This document shows, piece by piece, positions 34,025-42,958 of a DNA stretch of 64,000 bases. A program made the translations under genes and the position numbers. The number at the start of each line of letters is the position of its first letter. The stretch's first letter is position 1. Origin of the DNA: JAEXOD01 sp964652025 (GTDB taxonomy: Bacteria > Bacteroidota > Ignavibacteria > Ignavibacteriales > Melioribacteraceae); the NCBI GenBank assembly GCA_964652025.1, contig CAZYZX010000011.1, positions 77,236-141,235 on the forward strand, given 5' to 3'. The notes beneath the pieces are model-generated. The model made no database searches. It worked only from the letters and a program-made list of their open reading frames with translations, and was not told the origin of the DNA.

Positions 34025-35500
34025 TTAATTATTGGCTTTTTTCCTAGCTGCCAAATTATGTTTAATAGAAAGACCAGCAATTGAAGCAAAACCGAAAAAG
34101 AACATTAATTGGAATGGTATTGCTGCTAACTCCATAAAATAAATTGAAGCACCAACACCAATTAAGCAATAAACTGCTAATATTAATTCTACAATTGTAG
34201 AGGAATCTATTTTCATACCTTTAACATATTTATTTTTAGTAAAGGTATCTTCTTTTTTCATTACTTTCATTTTAGGAGTGCGAACGAACTCACTTTTTCT
34301 ATCCATTAGTCCTTCAAAAACAGCACGGCTATTATTAACAGCTAATCCCATGCTACCAGCCATAAATAATGGGAATAGCGCTATTTTCTTTCTCCAATCT
34401 TGGTCTATATCTTTTTGTGCATATAAATAAAATATAAACGAACTAACAAAACCAAGCACAAATATTGCCATTACATTAAAAAATGGGTCATATGGTCCAC
34501 TGTTTTTAATAAAAATAAGTGGAACATTTAAAATACCCGCAAGCAAAATAAATGGGAATGCAAAGTTATTAGTTAAATGGAAAGTTGATTGCAATTTTAC
34601 TCTTAAAGGAATATCCGATTTCCAAACTAATGGTAAAATCTTTTTGCAAGTTTCAATTGCGCCTTTTGTCCATCTAAATTGTTGCGCTTTTAGTGCATTC
34701 ATTTCTGCAGGTAATTCGCTTGGAGTAGTAATATCGCGCAAATAAACAAATTTCCAACCTTTTAATTGTGCACGATAACTTAAATCCAAGTCTTCTGTTA
34801 AAGTATCGCTATGCCAGTTACCAGCATCAAAAATACATTCTTTTCTCCAAACGCCACCGGTTCCGTTAAAATTAATAAAAAATCCACTTCTGTTTCTAAC
34901 GGTCTGCTCAATAACAAAATGTCCATTTAATGCTAAAGCTTGAATTTTAGTAATAATTGAATAGTCCTCGTTCATATGCTCCCAACGGGTTTGAACTAAA
35001 CCAATTTCATCGCTCGTAAAATATGGCATAGTTTTACGTAAAAAGTCTGGGTGTGGAACAAAGTCCGCATCAAAAATTGCAACAAATTCACCTTTTGCAG
35101 TTTTTAATCCTTCTTTTAATGCACCCGCTTTATAACCTTCACGATTAGGACGGCGGACATGTTTAATATCAAATCCTAAAGCTTGTTTTTGGCGCACAGT
35201 TTCTGCTACTATTTGTACAGTCTCGTCTGTGCTATCATCCAAAACTTGAATTTCTAACTTATCTTTAGGATAGTCCAACTCGCAAATAGCATTAATTAAT
35301 CTATCTGCTACATAAAGCTCGTTATATAATGGAAGCTGGATTGTTATAGTTTTATCTTCGTTTGTTTTATCACCCGGTTTGGGTTCGTTTTTTAGGTATT
35401 TATTATGATAATAGATCATTATAAAACCATGACTTGCAAATACAAGTATTATTAGTAAAGTTACAATATAAACTATTAATACTATTTGGTCTATAGGCAT
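34025..35500 (-). CDS. Cellulose-synthase-like family 2 glycosyltransferase
   Basis: A 491-residue membrane glycosyltransferase. One N-terminal helix (about 5-32) precedes the GT-A domain with the family motifs PLYNELYVADRLI, VLDDSTDET (DDS 88-90), IFDADFVPHPDFL (DAD 144-146), LTEDLDLSYRAQLKG (TED 235-237) and QQFRWTKGA (273-279), where the Q-x-x-R-W block marks processive enzymes. Four or so helices follow. It most resembles the CESA-like subgroup of mannan/glucan synthases. The product is not identifiable. It lies 16 nt after an lptE-like gene and two genes after a sigma-54 activator, so it could be under their control. ATG 35498-35500 has AAGGTGG in front. Confidence 0.9.
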   Translation of the reverse strand: MPIDQIVLIVYIVTLLIILVFASHGFIMIYYHNKYLKNEPKPGDKTNEDKTITIQLPLYNELYVADRLINAICELDYPKDKLEIQVLDDSTDETVQIVAETVRQKQALGFDIKHVRRPNREGYKAGALKEGLKTAKGEFVAIFDADFVPHPDFLRKTMPYFTSDEIGLVQTRWEHMNEDYSIITKIQALALNGHFVIEQTVRNRSGFFINFNGTGGVWRKECIFDAGNWHSDTLTEDLDLSYRAQLKGWKFVYLRDITTPSELPAEMNALKAQQFRWTKGAIETCKKILPLVWKSDIPLRVKLQSTFHLTNNFAFPFILLAGILNVPLIFIKNSGPYDPFFNVMAIFVLGFVSSFIFYLYAQKDIDQDWRKKIALFPLFMAGSMGLAVNNSRAVFEGLMDRKSEFVRTPKMKVMKKEDTFTKNKYVKGMKIDSSTIVELILAVYCLIGVGASIYFMELAAIPFQLMFFFGFASIAGLSIKHNLAARKKANN

Positions 35501-35516
35501 TTTACCACCTTAAATT

Positions 35517-36044
35517 TTACCAATTGGAAACTACGTTAATTAAAATATCTTCCGAAATTTTTTCTATTGTGTCATCAATCGCTTTTTTACGCGCTATCGT
35601 TATATCCCCTTCAGTACTGTAATCCGCAAAATCAGAAAAGTTTTTATCAATTATTGTTGTTTTTTTAACAAGGTCTTTATACAAAATTTTTACAGTTATT
35701 GTTACCCTTCTGTATGTTACCTGCTCACCTCCTGCTACTATTGCGGGACCGTCACTTAAGCCAGTAATTGTGCATTCAAGCAACGCATCACTGTTTGCTT
35801 TTGGAACGACCCTAAGTTGATTATCATCCAAAAATTTTCTTGTTAATACATTTGTAAATATCTCTTTTAGCTCCGGCTCGCCTCCACCTGTATTATCCTT
35901 AAATAATGGAATAGCAATGCTTTTTAAATGCGGTGGTATTGATGCACCGGTAAAAGAGTAAGAACACGCAGTCAAAGAACAAATTAAAAAAAATATAAGA
36001 TTTAAATATAACAAATTTTTTAATTTAATGTATATCATATTCAT
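35517..36044 (-). CDS. lptE: LptE-like LPS-assembly lipoprotein
   Basis: A 175-residue outer-membrane lipoprotein. The N-terminal hydrophobic run ends at CSLTACSYSFTGASIPPHLKSIAIP, where Cys 27 is the likely lipidated residue (LTAC). The remainder matches LptE in layout: a YSFTGASIPPHLKSIAIPLF segment, EPELKEIFTNVLTRKFLDD, and LLECTITGLSD. LptE plugs the LptD channel to place LPS in the outer membrane. Identification rests on the characteristic YxFxGxSxPxxxxxxxI region and length, and the symbol is used with caution. It overlaps the regulator gene by 20 nt and is followed 16 nt later by GT2. ATG 36042-36044 and ATG 36036-36038 are both possible starts. Confidence 0.75.
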   Translation of the reverse strand: MNMIYIKLKNLLYLNLIFFLICSLTACSYSFTGASIPPHLKSIAIPLFKDNTGGGEPELKEIFTNVLTRKFLDDNQLRVVPKANSDALLECTITGLSDGPAIVAGGEQVTYRRVTITVKILYKDLVKKTTIIDKNFSDFADYSTEGDITIARKKAIDDTIEKISEDILINVVSNW

Positions 36045-37131
36045 TTAATTTCCTGTAAAGTGTTCGTTCACTTATATTTAGTAACTTGGCAGCTTTACGT
36101 TTATTTCCATTTGTAAAATTTAATGCTTTTAGTATAGCTTCTTTTTCAAGTTCACCTAATGGTATTATTTCATTTATTCTAACTGTATTTAGCTCTGTAT
36201 TATTTTTACCGTTCATATTATATGCCATTTGCTTTAATTCCATTAAATCTTTTTTAATTTCTATTAAAGCTCGGTATATCATTTCTCTTTCTGTTGTTTC
36301 ATTTGGCTTATTAATATAAACTGGTAAATTTTTATTCTCTACACTATCTGTGTTAATTGGAATTAAATTAATAAAAGCATTTTCATCTATAACGTCTGAA
36401 TTATTTAATGCACAAGCTGTTTCTATTACGTTTTTTAACTCCCTAATATTCCCTGGCCAAGAATAATTCATTAATAAAGATATCGCATTTATTGTTAATT
36501 CAGGTTCTTTAATTCCATTACTAACCGCATAGTTTTTTAAAAAATGCTTGGCTAAAATTGGTATATCCTCTTTCCGTTGCCTTAAAGCAGGTATATATAA
36601 GGTAACTGCCTTTAATCTAAAAAATAAATCACTTCTAAATTTTTTTGCCTCAACTTCTTTATGCAAATCCTTGTTTGCAGCTGCTATTATTCTAACATCC
36701 ACTTTAGTAATATTTTCGCTGCCAATTCGCATAAACTCTTTTGTTTCTAATACCCTTAGTAATTTAACTTGGGTGGTTAAAGGCATTTCTGCAATTTCAT
36801 CTAAAAAAAGTGTTCCGCCATCGGCAATTTCAAAATATCCTTTTCTATCATCATAAGCACCGGTAAAAGAACCTTTTTTATGTCCGAACAATTCGCTTTC
36901 TAATAAACTTTCTGGAATTGCACCACAATTAACACTAATTAATTTTTTATCGCGTCTTTTGCTTGTGTAATGTATTGCCTTTGCAAAAACTTCTTTACCA
37001 ACTCCACTTTCTCCCTGTATTAAAACCGATATATCAGATTGTGATATTTGCAATACTATATCTACTAAATCATTTATCTCTTTAGATTTTCCAATAATTC
37101 CTAATTTTGCTTTTACTTCGTCTCTTGTCAT
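36025..37131 (-). CDS. Sigma-54-dependent transcriptional activator without a sensor domain
   Basis: A 368-residue enhancer-binding protein. It begins directly with the AAA+ domain: Walker A GESGVGKEVFA (40-50), the sigma-54 loop GHKKGSFTGAYDD (87-92 is GSFTGA, where GAFTGA is usual), Walker B GGTLFLDEIAEMP (105-117), sensor regions (VDVRIIAAANKDL) and the arginine finger region (FRLKAVTLYIPALRQRKEDIPIL). After a linker with a short charged helix (about 280-300) comes a Fis-type HTH (KALNFTNGNKRKAAKLLNISERTLYRKLNEY). There is no receiver, PAS or GAF domain, so its activity must be controlled otherwise. It sits in an operon with lptE and GT2. ATG 37129-37131. Confidence 0.93.
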   Translation of the reverse strand: MTRDEVKAKLGIIGKSKEINDLVDIVLQISQSDISVLIQGESGVGKEVFAKAIHYTSKRRDKKLISVNCGAIPESLLESELFGHKKGSFTGAYDDRKGYFEIADGGTLFLDEIAEMPLTTQVKLLRVLETKEFMRIGSENITKVDVRIIAAANKDLHKEVEAKKFRSDLFFRLKAVTLYIPALRQRKEDIPILAKHFLKNYAVSNGIKEPELTINAISLLMNYSWPGNIRELKNVIETACALNNSDVIDENAFINLIPINTDSVENKNLPVYINKPNETTEREMIYRALIEIKKDLMELKQMAYNMNGKNNTELNTVRINEIIPLGELEKEAILKALNFTNGNKRKAAKLLNISERTLYRKLNEYDIH

Positions 37132-37178
37132 ATTTTTACAAATTAAATTTTAAATGTAAGCTTTATTTTTTTAATTTA

Positions 37179-37955
37179 CTAAAGCTTTATTTTATCTCCA
37201 TCTTTAGCTATTTTTAGCCTTTTTTCCTTAATAAAATTGTTTAAATATATATTATCGAATATTTCACTCAATTTATTTAATTCATAATGAACTAAGATTA
37301 TTTTTCTGTTTTTATTTATCTCTAATAAATTAATTATATCATCTAATCCAATGTGGCTACATTCAGTTATAAGATGGCTAACCTTACTACCTTCAAACAA
37401 ATGCAAATCTGTTGCATTGCCTATATCAGAAGTATAGATAAAACTATTTGCTTTTGTATTAAACATTAAGCTTAACGATACCGGCTTTATTTCTTCTTTA
37501 TAATAGGTTTCATAATCTTTATTAGATACGTGCGAATTTATTTTAGCAGTAAATGATAAATTTTCTTTAATTGTAAAAACATCCTTTTCTTTAATTGGAA
37601 AAATGTTAAGACTAAATGGAAATTTACTTGGAAAAAGGAGAAACGTATTTAATAAATTGTTAAAAACATCAATAAATTTATAGTAAACATATATAGTTAA
37701 AGGTTTTACCCTTTTATAAAGCTTCATGTTTGTTAAAAGACTTGGTAAACCGGAAAGGTGATCTGAGTGGAAGTGCGTAATTATTATGTCATCTATATTA
37801 TCAGTAAACGAGTAATTTAGTTTAATTAATTGCTTGCTTATCCCTTCACCGCAATCTATTAATAAATCATAATTATTGCATTGCAATAATAGGTTTGTAT
37901 AAAACCTGTTTAATTCTGTTAAACCGCTACTAGTACCTAAAAAGGTAATATTCAT
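37179..37955 (-). CDS. Metallo-beta-lactamase fold hydrolase (RNase Z-like)
   Basis: A 258-residue cytosolic metallohydrolase. It begins MNITFLGTSSGLTELNRFYTN and has the two-metal motif IITHFHSDHLSGL (HFHSDH 61-66). Later ligands appear as ECSHIGLDDI-like (TECSHIGL) and ILVHYELNKL, and an Asp in YTSDIGNATDL bridges the metals. The arrangement is that of the RNase Z/ElaC relative branch rather than classic beta-lactamase, but the exosite flexible arm needed for tRNA 3' processing is short, so I do not name it rnz. It is 6 nt from the SPOR gene upstream and 47 nt from the regulator downstream. ATG 37953-37955. Confidence 0.82.
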   Translation of the reverse strand: MNITFLGTSSGLTELNRFYTNLLLQCNNYDLLIDCGEGISKQLIKLNYSFTDNIDDIIITHFHSDHLSGLPSLLTNMKLYKRVKPLTIYVYYKFIDVFNNLLNTFLLFPSKFPFSLNIFPIKEKDVFTIKENLSFTAKINSHVSNKDYETYYKEEIKPVSLSLMFNTKANSFIYTSDIGNATDLHLFEGSKVSHLITECSHIGLDDIINLLEINKNRKIILVHYELNKLSEIFDNIYLNNFIKEKRLKIAKDGDKIKL

Positions 37956-37961
37956 ATTTAA

Positions 37962-38660
37962 TTATTTTGTAATTTCAACAACCCTGCTGTCAAGATTAAA
38001 CAACTTATTTATTTTTTCAAGTTCGGGCAAGGCTTCTTCTTTTGTTTTATATTCCCCAACTGTAACAATGTTAAAAATTGTACCAGCAACATTTTTTTCT
38101 TTAATTTTAGATTTAAAGCCTTGCTTAAAAAGTTTGCTTTCTAAATCTTTAGCTTTATTTACGTCTATAAAAGCACCTGTCTGAATGGTATATCTTACAG
38201 CTTCAACAACTTCTTTCTTGCTGCTTGTTTCGGTTTTATTTATTACAAGTTCTTTTTCTTGTTTAACATCTAAATTCCTATCCGCATTTTGTATATATTT
38301 AGAATTTGGATACTCGGTTTTTAACTTAGTTAAATAGTCTTCTGCCTTTTTATAATTACCCAATGCATAGTGATAAGAGAAAACGCAATAAACACAAGCA
38401 TCTGCATAAGTAAAATTTGGGTATTTATTTATAATTGTGGTATATCTTGAAAGGGCTAAATCCCCATCTTTTGTTAATAATGCATCTAAAAAGATAACAG
38501 ATGGGTTTTCTGGATCAGTCTGTTTTAATTCTACTAAACTTTTTTTCGCTTTTTCTATTTCACCATTTTTAATTTGTTTTAACTGCTCTGTAATGTCTAG
38601 CTCTTGAGAAAAAAGATTAATGCTAAACAAAAAAACTATTAAAACTAATATTTTATTCAT
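37962..38660 (-). CDS. Exported TPR and SPOR-domain protein
   Basis: A 232-residue protein with a signal peptide (MNKILVLIVFLFSINLFSQ). A tetratricopeptide-like region follows (KKSLVELKQTDPENPSVIFLDALL, YHYALGNYKKAEDYLTKLKTEYPNSKYI), and residues about 155-230 form a SPOR domain: RYTIQTGAFIDVNKAKDLESKL, then a beta strand block ending in VVEITK. SPOR domains bind denuded peptidoglycan glycan at division sites. A role in cell wall or division is plausible but not shown. It lies 3 nt after miaB and 6 nt before the metallo-hydrolase. ATG 38658-38660. Confidence 0.83.
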   Translation of the reverse strand: MNKILVLIVFLFSINLFSQELDITEQLKQIKNGEIEKAKKSLVELKQTDPENPSVIFLDALLTKDGDLALSRYTTIINKYPNFTYADACVYCVFSYHYALGNYKKAEDYLTKLKTEYPNSKYIQNADRNLDVKQEKELVINKTETSSKKEVVEAVRYTIQTGAFIDVNKAKDLESKLFKQGFKSKIKEKNVAGTIFNIVTVGEYKTKEEALPELEKINKLFNLDSRVVEITK

Positions 38661-38663
38661 AGC

Positions 38664-40007
38664 TTAAGCCGTTAAAGATTTAGAATTAAAAGGATTTACT
38701 AAATCTACAAATTCACCAAATAAAGTTCCACTAGTAGAACGTGTAATTTTAACTTTAACATAATCACCAACTTTTACATTATCAACAACTGGAAATATTG
38801 TTACCTTATTACCGTCTGTTCTACCAGCCCAAAATTTATCAGATTTTTTGCTGTATCCTTCTACTAAAACAACTTCTTCTTTACCAATCATTTCAGCATT
38901 TATTTCTGCCGAGATTTTTTGCTGTAAATCTATTATCTCAGTTAATCTACGGGATTTAACTTCTGGTGGCACATCATCTTTCATTTTATATGCTTTTGTA
39001 CCTTCACGAGGGGAATAATTAAACATGTAAGCACCATCATACCTAACTTTTTTCAATATATCTAAAGTTGCTTGATGGTCTTCTTCTGTTTCAGTTGGAA
39101 ATCCACAAATTATATCTGTAGAAAAACTAACATTTTTAATTTTCCGTTTTGCCTTTTCTATTATATTTAAATAATGCTCAATAGTATAAGAGCGATTCAT
39201 TAATTCTAATATTCTATTACTTCCACTTTGTACTGGTAAATGAATATAGTTACAAATATTATCATGTGCTGCAATTGTGTCAATAAGCTTATCAGATAAA
39301 TCTTGTGGGTGAGATGTAGTAAATCTAATTCTAATAGACCTATCTACTTCTGCACAAGCTTCTAATAAGTCTGCAAAATCTTTTCCATTATCGTTATAGG
39401 AGTTAACATTTTGCCCAAGTAATGTAACTTCTTTAAAATTTCTAGCAGATAATTGTTTTATTTCTTCCACAATTGAAACCAACGAGCGGCTTCTTTCTCT
39501 TCCCCTAGTAAAAGGGACAACACAGAACGAGCAAAATTTATCGCATCCACGCATTACAGATATCCACGCAGAAAGTCCATCCTCTCTATACGGTGTTATA
39601 TCTTCATACGTTTCGGTTCTAGAAAGTTTTACGCCTATTCCTTTTTCACCTGCAAAAGCTTCATCTATAAACTGTGGAAGTTTTCGATATTCATCTGGAC
39701 CAACAACTAAATCTACTATTTTTGTATCTTCTATTAAGTCTTTACGTAAGCGTTCTGCCATACAACCTAAAATACCAATAACAAGATTTGGTTGAGTGGC
39801 GCGGTACGTTTTTAAATTACCAAGTCTACCATAAATGCGTTGCTCTGCATTATCTCTTACGCTACATGTATTAAGCAAAATTACGTTAGCTTCATCGGGC
39901 TTAGTGGTAATATCATACCCTTTGTCCTTTAAAATCCCCATAACAAGTTCGCTATCAGCCACATTCATCTGACAGCCGTATGTTTCTATATATACTTTAT
40001 TTGTCAT
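38664..40007 (-). CDS. miaB: tRNA-2-methylthio-N6-dimethylallyladenosine synthase MiaB
   Basis: Radical-SAM enzyme that adds a methylthio group to i6A37 in tRNAs reading UNN codons. The 447-residue product has the MiaB signature KVYIETYGCQMNVADSELV (Cys 12), LLNTCSVRDNAEQRIYGRLG (Cys 48) and GCMAERL (Cys 82) for the first cluster, and RGCDKFCSFCVVPFTRGRERSR (Cys 155, 159, 162; parts) for the second, with a C-terminal TRAM domain. NTCSVRDNAE identifies it as MiaB rather than MtaB or RimO. ATG 40005-40007 is the start. A 52-residue membrane-protein gene ends 21 nt upstream and may share its promoter. Confidence 0.96.
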   Translation of the reverse strand: MTNKVYIETYGCQMNVADSELVMGILKDKGYDITTKPDEANVILLNTCSVRDNAEQRIYGRLGNLKTYRATQPNLVIGILGCMAERLRKDLIEDTKIVDLVVGPDEYRKLPQFIDEAFAGEKGIGVKLSRTETYEDITPYREDGLSAWISVMRGCDKFCSFCVVPFTRGRERSRSLVSIVEEIKQLSARNFKEVTLLGQNVNSYNDNGKDFADLLEACAEVDRSIRIRFTTSHPQDLSDKLIDTIAAHDNICNYIHLPVQSGSNRILELMNRSYTIEHYLNIIEKAKRKIKNVSFSTDIICGFPTETEEDHQATLDILKKVRYDGAYMFNYSPREGTKAYKMKDDVPPEVKSRRLTEIIDLQQKISAEINAEMIGKEEVVLVEGYSKKSDKFWAGRTDGNKVTIFPVVDNVKVGDYVKVKITRSTSGTLFGEFVDLVNPFNSKSLTA

Positions 40008-40028
40008 TTATTAATTTCTTTCTTTAAA

Positions 40029-40187
40029 TTAAACCTTAATTAAAAAATACATAATTAAATTAAATACAATAAAAGAAATAATAGTAAAGGCTATTACAAA
40101 ATTTCTGTTTCGCTTTTTAATATCTTCGGCTAAGTTTATATCTGGTTCTTCGTTACCTTCAATAAATTTTTTAATTTTTTTAAACAT
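40029..40187 (-). CDS. Small membrane protein (52 residues), unnamed
   Basis: Read directly from the minus strand in the gap before miaB: ATG at 40185-40187, stop TAA at 40029-40031, 52 residues. The first 30 residues are polar and charged (MFKKIKKFIEGNEEPDINLA then EDIKKRNRNF), followed by one hydrophobic helix (about 31-50: VIAFTIISFIVFNLIMYFLI) and a final Lys-Val. ACAAAAGGTAAAT in front offers an AAAGG ribosome site at the right distance. It would sit with its N-terminus in the cytosol by the positive-inside rule. No homologue can be named. It is the first gene of a seven-gene operon that includes miaB and the sigma-54 activator. Without a search this is a reading-frame call. Confidence 0.65.
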   Translation of the reverse strand: MFKKIKKFIEGNEEPDINLAEDIKKRNRNFVIAFTIISFIVFNLIMYFLIKV

Positions 40188-40366
40188 ATTTACCTTTTGT
40201 TATTAAACTTACAAAATTAACTTATTTTTACCTTTTTAACAAGGATATTAATTTGGGATAACTTATATTTATTAAACGCTTAATAATTAAAAAATAGTTT
40301 AATAATTTTTACTTTGCAACTATCAAATTAATTATATAATTTAAAAAATTATAATTGGGTTTTTAT

Positions 40367-42940
40367 ATGAAAAAAGCATTAATAATTTTTGCTATAATAA
40401 GCATATTTTTAGTATGCTTATTTTTAAACTTTACTACAGATGTAAAAGACAAAAAAGAGAAAGGTCCAAACTTGGCACCTAGCGAGTGGTCTTTTTTGCA
40501 AAGAACATTCCCATATTTTACTGCGGATTTAGATGCTTATTCAATAGCCTTAAAACAAGTTAATGCGTTAAAAGAAAGCCAAAATAGATTTTATAAAAAC
40601 AGCAATTTAACTAGTTGGCAATTTGCAGGACCTATTAACATTGGAGGTCGTGTTGTAGATATCGAGTTTAATCCAATAGAGCCAAATATTGTTTATGCGG
40701 GCGCTGCAACTGGTGGCGTATTTAAATCTACAGATACTGGTTTATCTTGGTTTCCAATTTTTGATGACGCCGCAACTTTATCAATTGGCGATATTTGTGT
40801 AGATCCTGTTAATCCAAATATAATTTATGTTGGAACCGGTGAAGCTAATGGAGGACATAATAACTTTCCTGGTGCTGGTGTTTATAAATCAACTGATGCT
40901 GGTGTAACTTGGAATTGTATTGGTTTAGAAAAAACGGCATCTATTGGCAGAATAATAATTGACCCACAAAATACAAATAGAGTTTTTGTTGCTGCTGTTG
41001 GTAGTTATTTTGCACCAAATAACGAACGCGGATTATATTACAGTAGTGACGCTGGCGCTACATGGGAAAAATCACTTTTTGTAAGCGATTCTACTGGCTG
41101 CATTGATGTTATGTTTAATCCTTCTAATAGTAATCTAATGCTTGCTGCTATGTGGGAGCGCGTCCGAACACCCGGTTACGCTCACCTTTACGGTCCTACA
41201 AGCGGCATTTATAGGTCTACTGATGGTGGTGCATCTTGGGTAAAATTATTAAGTGGTCTTCCTAATTCTAACACACAAAATGTTGGCAGAATTGGTTTAG
41301 CTTATTCTAAAACACAACCTAATTTAGTTTATTCAGTTATTAACGATGGCTATAACTATATTGGATTATATAAAACTACTAACTTTGGTAATAATTGGAT
41401 TAATGTTGATATAGATAATGAAATTGCTGCCGGTGTAAGCAATTTTTCTTGGTATTTTGGTCAAGTTAGAATTAACCCAGAAGACCATAACAAAATTTAT
41501 GTTTTAGATGTTTCCTTTATGCGTTCTACTGATGGCGGTAATACATTCCCAATTATATATGGTTATAGTGGACCAGATGAGCTACACGTAGATCACCACG
41601 CTTTAGCTTTTCATCCTAACAATCCTAATTATCTTATAGAAGGAAATGATGGCGGTATTAATATATCTACCGATGGTGGTGTAACTTGGGGAAACCGCGC
41701 AATGCTTCCTATAACCCAATTTTACGAGATATGGATTGACGCTTTAAACCCACAAAGGCTTTACGGCGGTACACAAGATAATAACACCATTAGAACATTA
41801 ACGGGCGCATTAAACGATTGGCAATCTATTTTAGGTGGCGATGGCATGTATGTTATTGTAGATTATACTAACAATAATATTATATATGCAGAATCCCAAT
41901 GGGGCAATTTAGCAAAATCTACAGATGGTGGTTATACTTTTATGTCTGCTTTAAGTGGTATTAATAGCAGTGAACCTAAAAATTGGTCTACACCAGTAGT
42001 AATTGACCCCGTTAACCCAAATATTTTATATTATGGTACAGATAGAGTTTATAGAACTACAAATAGAGCTGCTTCTTGGACAGCTATAAGTCCTAAATTA
42101 ACAAGCGGATTTTATAGCCCTCGCTTTGGCACTGTTACTACAATTGCAGTTGCACCAAGTAATACAAATTATATTTATGCCGGTACAGATGATAGCTACA
42201 TTTGGGTAAGCAAAAACAATGGCACTAATTGGGTAAAAATTTCTAACAATTTACCAAAACGTTGGGTAACAAGATTAACCGTTGACCCTACTGATGAAAA
42301 TACCGTTTACGCAACTTTTTCGGGCTTAAAGTGGAAAGACCCACAACCACACGTTTTTAAAAGTACCGATGCAGGCACTAGCTGGATAGATATTAGCTCT
42401 AATCTTCCTGATGCCCCCGTTAACGCTTTTGCTGTTTATCCTAACAATACTAATATACTATGCTTAGGTAGCGATATTGGCGCTTTTATAAGTTATAATA
42501 AAGGCGAAACTTGGGAGCTTTTAAGCACAGGATTACCTATTGTACCTATTAATGATATGAAAATTAACACTGAAACTAGTACCCTTGTTGTTGGCACACA
42601 TGGCAGGGGAATGTATAAATTAAACTTAGCACAATTTTTAAGCAATATAGAAAACAGCTATTCTCTAAATCCTAACATGTTTAAACTTAGTCAAAATTAT
42701 CCAAATCCATTTAATCCAAGCACTACTATTGAGTTTTATATACCAAAAGAAGGAAATGTTAAAATTACTGTTTTTAATTCTGTTGGAGAAACCATTAAAG
42801 TGCTAACAAATGATAATTTTGAAGCAGGTAGCTATAAAATCAATTTTAACGCAAGCAATTTAGCCAGTGGTGTTTATTATTATCAAATGGTTTACAACAA
42901 TAAATATTCTAAAACTAATAAAATGCTATTAGTTAAATAA
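40367..42940 (+). CDS. Secreted BNR-repeat/sortilin-like beta-propeller protein with type IX sorting tail
   Basis: An 857-residue secreted protein. N-terminal hydrophobic segment MKKALIIFAIISIFLVCLFLN serves as export signal. Residues about 80-770 are repeated beta-propeller blades with BNR-type patterns (GVFKSTDTGLSW, GVYKSTDAGVTW, GIYRSTDGGASW, HVFKSTDAGTSW), like sortilin/Vps10-type or photosystem-stability-like propellers. The C-terminus has the type IX signal SQNYPNPFNPSTTIEFYIPK followed by the beta-strand pattern ending SGVYYYQMVYNN. ATG 40367-40369 is preferred to a TTG four codons earlier. Its substrate is unknown; such proteins are often surface-exposed. It is 18 nt upstream of pabB-pabC. 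Confidence 0.88.
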   Translation: MKKALIIFAIISIFLVCLFLNFTTDVKDKKEKGPNLAPSEWSFLQRTFPYFTADLDAYSIALKQVNALKESQNRFYKNSNLTSWQFAGPINIGGRVVDIEFNPIEPNIVYAGAATGGVFKSTDTGLSWFPIFDDAATLSIGDICVDPVNPNIIYVGTGEANGGHNNFPGAGVYKSTDAGVTWNCIGLEKTASIGRIIIDPQNTNRVFVAAVGSYFAPNNERGLYYSSDAGATWEKSLFVSDSTGCIDVMFNPSNSNLMLAAMWERVRTPGYAHLYGPTSGIYRSTDGGASWVKLLSGLPNSNTQNVGRIGLAYSKTQPNLVYSVINDGYNYIGLYKTTNFGNNWINVDIDNEIAAGVSNFSWYFGQVRINPEDHNKIYVLDVSFMRSTDGGNTFPIIYGYSGPDELHVDHHALAFHPNNPNYLIEGNDGGINISTDGGVTWGNRAMLPITQFYEIWIDALNPQRLYGGTQDNNTIRTLTGALNDWQSILGGDGMYVIVDYTNNNIIYAESQWGNLAKSTDGGYTFMSALSGINSSEPKNWSTPVVIDPVNPNILYYGTDRVYRTTNRAASWTAISPKLTSGFYSPRFGTVTTIAVAPSNTNYIYAGTDDSYIWVSKNNGTNWVKISNNLPKRWVTRLTVDPTDENTVYATFSGLKWKDPQPHVFKSTDAGTSWIDISSNLPDAPVNAFAVYPNNTNILCLGSDIGAFISYNKGETWELLSTGLPIVPINDMKINTETSTLVVGTHGRGMYKLNLAQFLSNIENSYSLNPNMFKLSQNYPNPFNPSTTIEFYIPKEGNVKITVFNSVGETIKVLTNDNFEAGSYKINFNASNLASGVYYYQMVYNNKYSKTNKMLLVK

Positions 42941-42958
42941 TAATATATGTAAAACATA

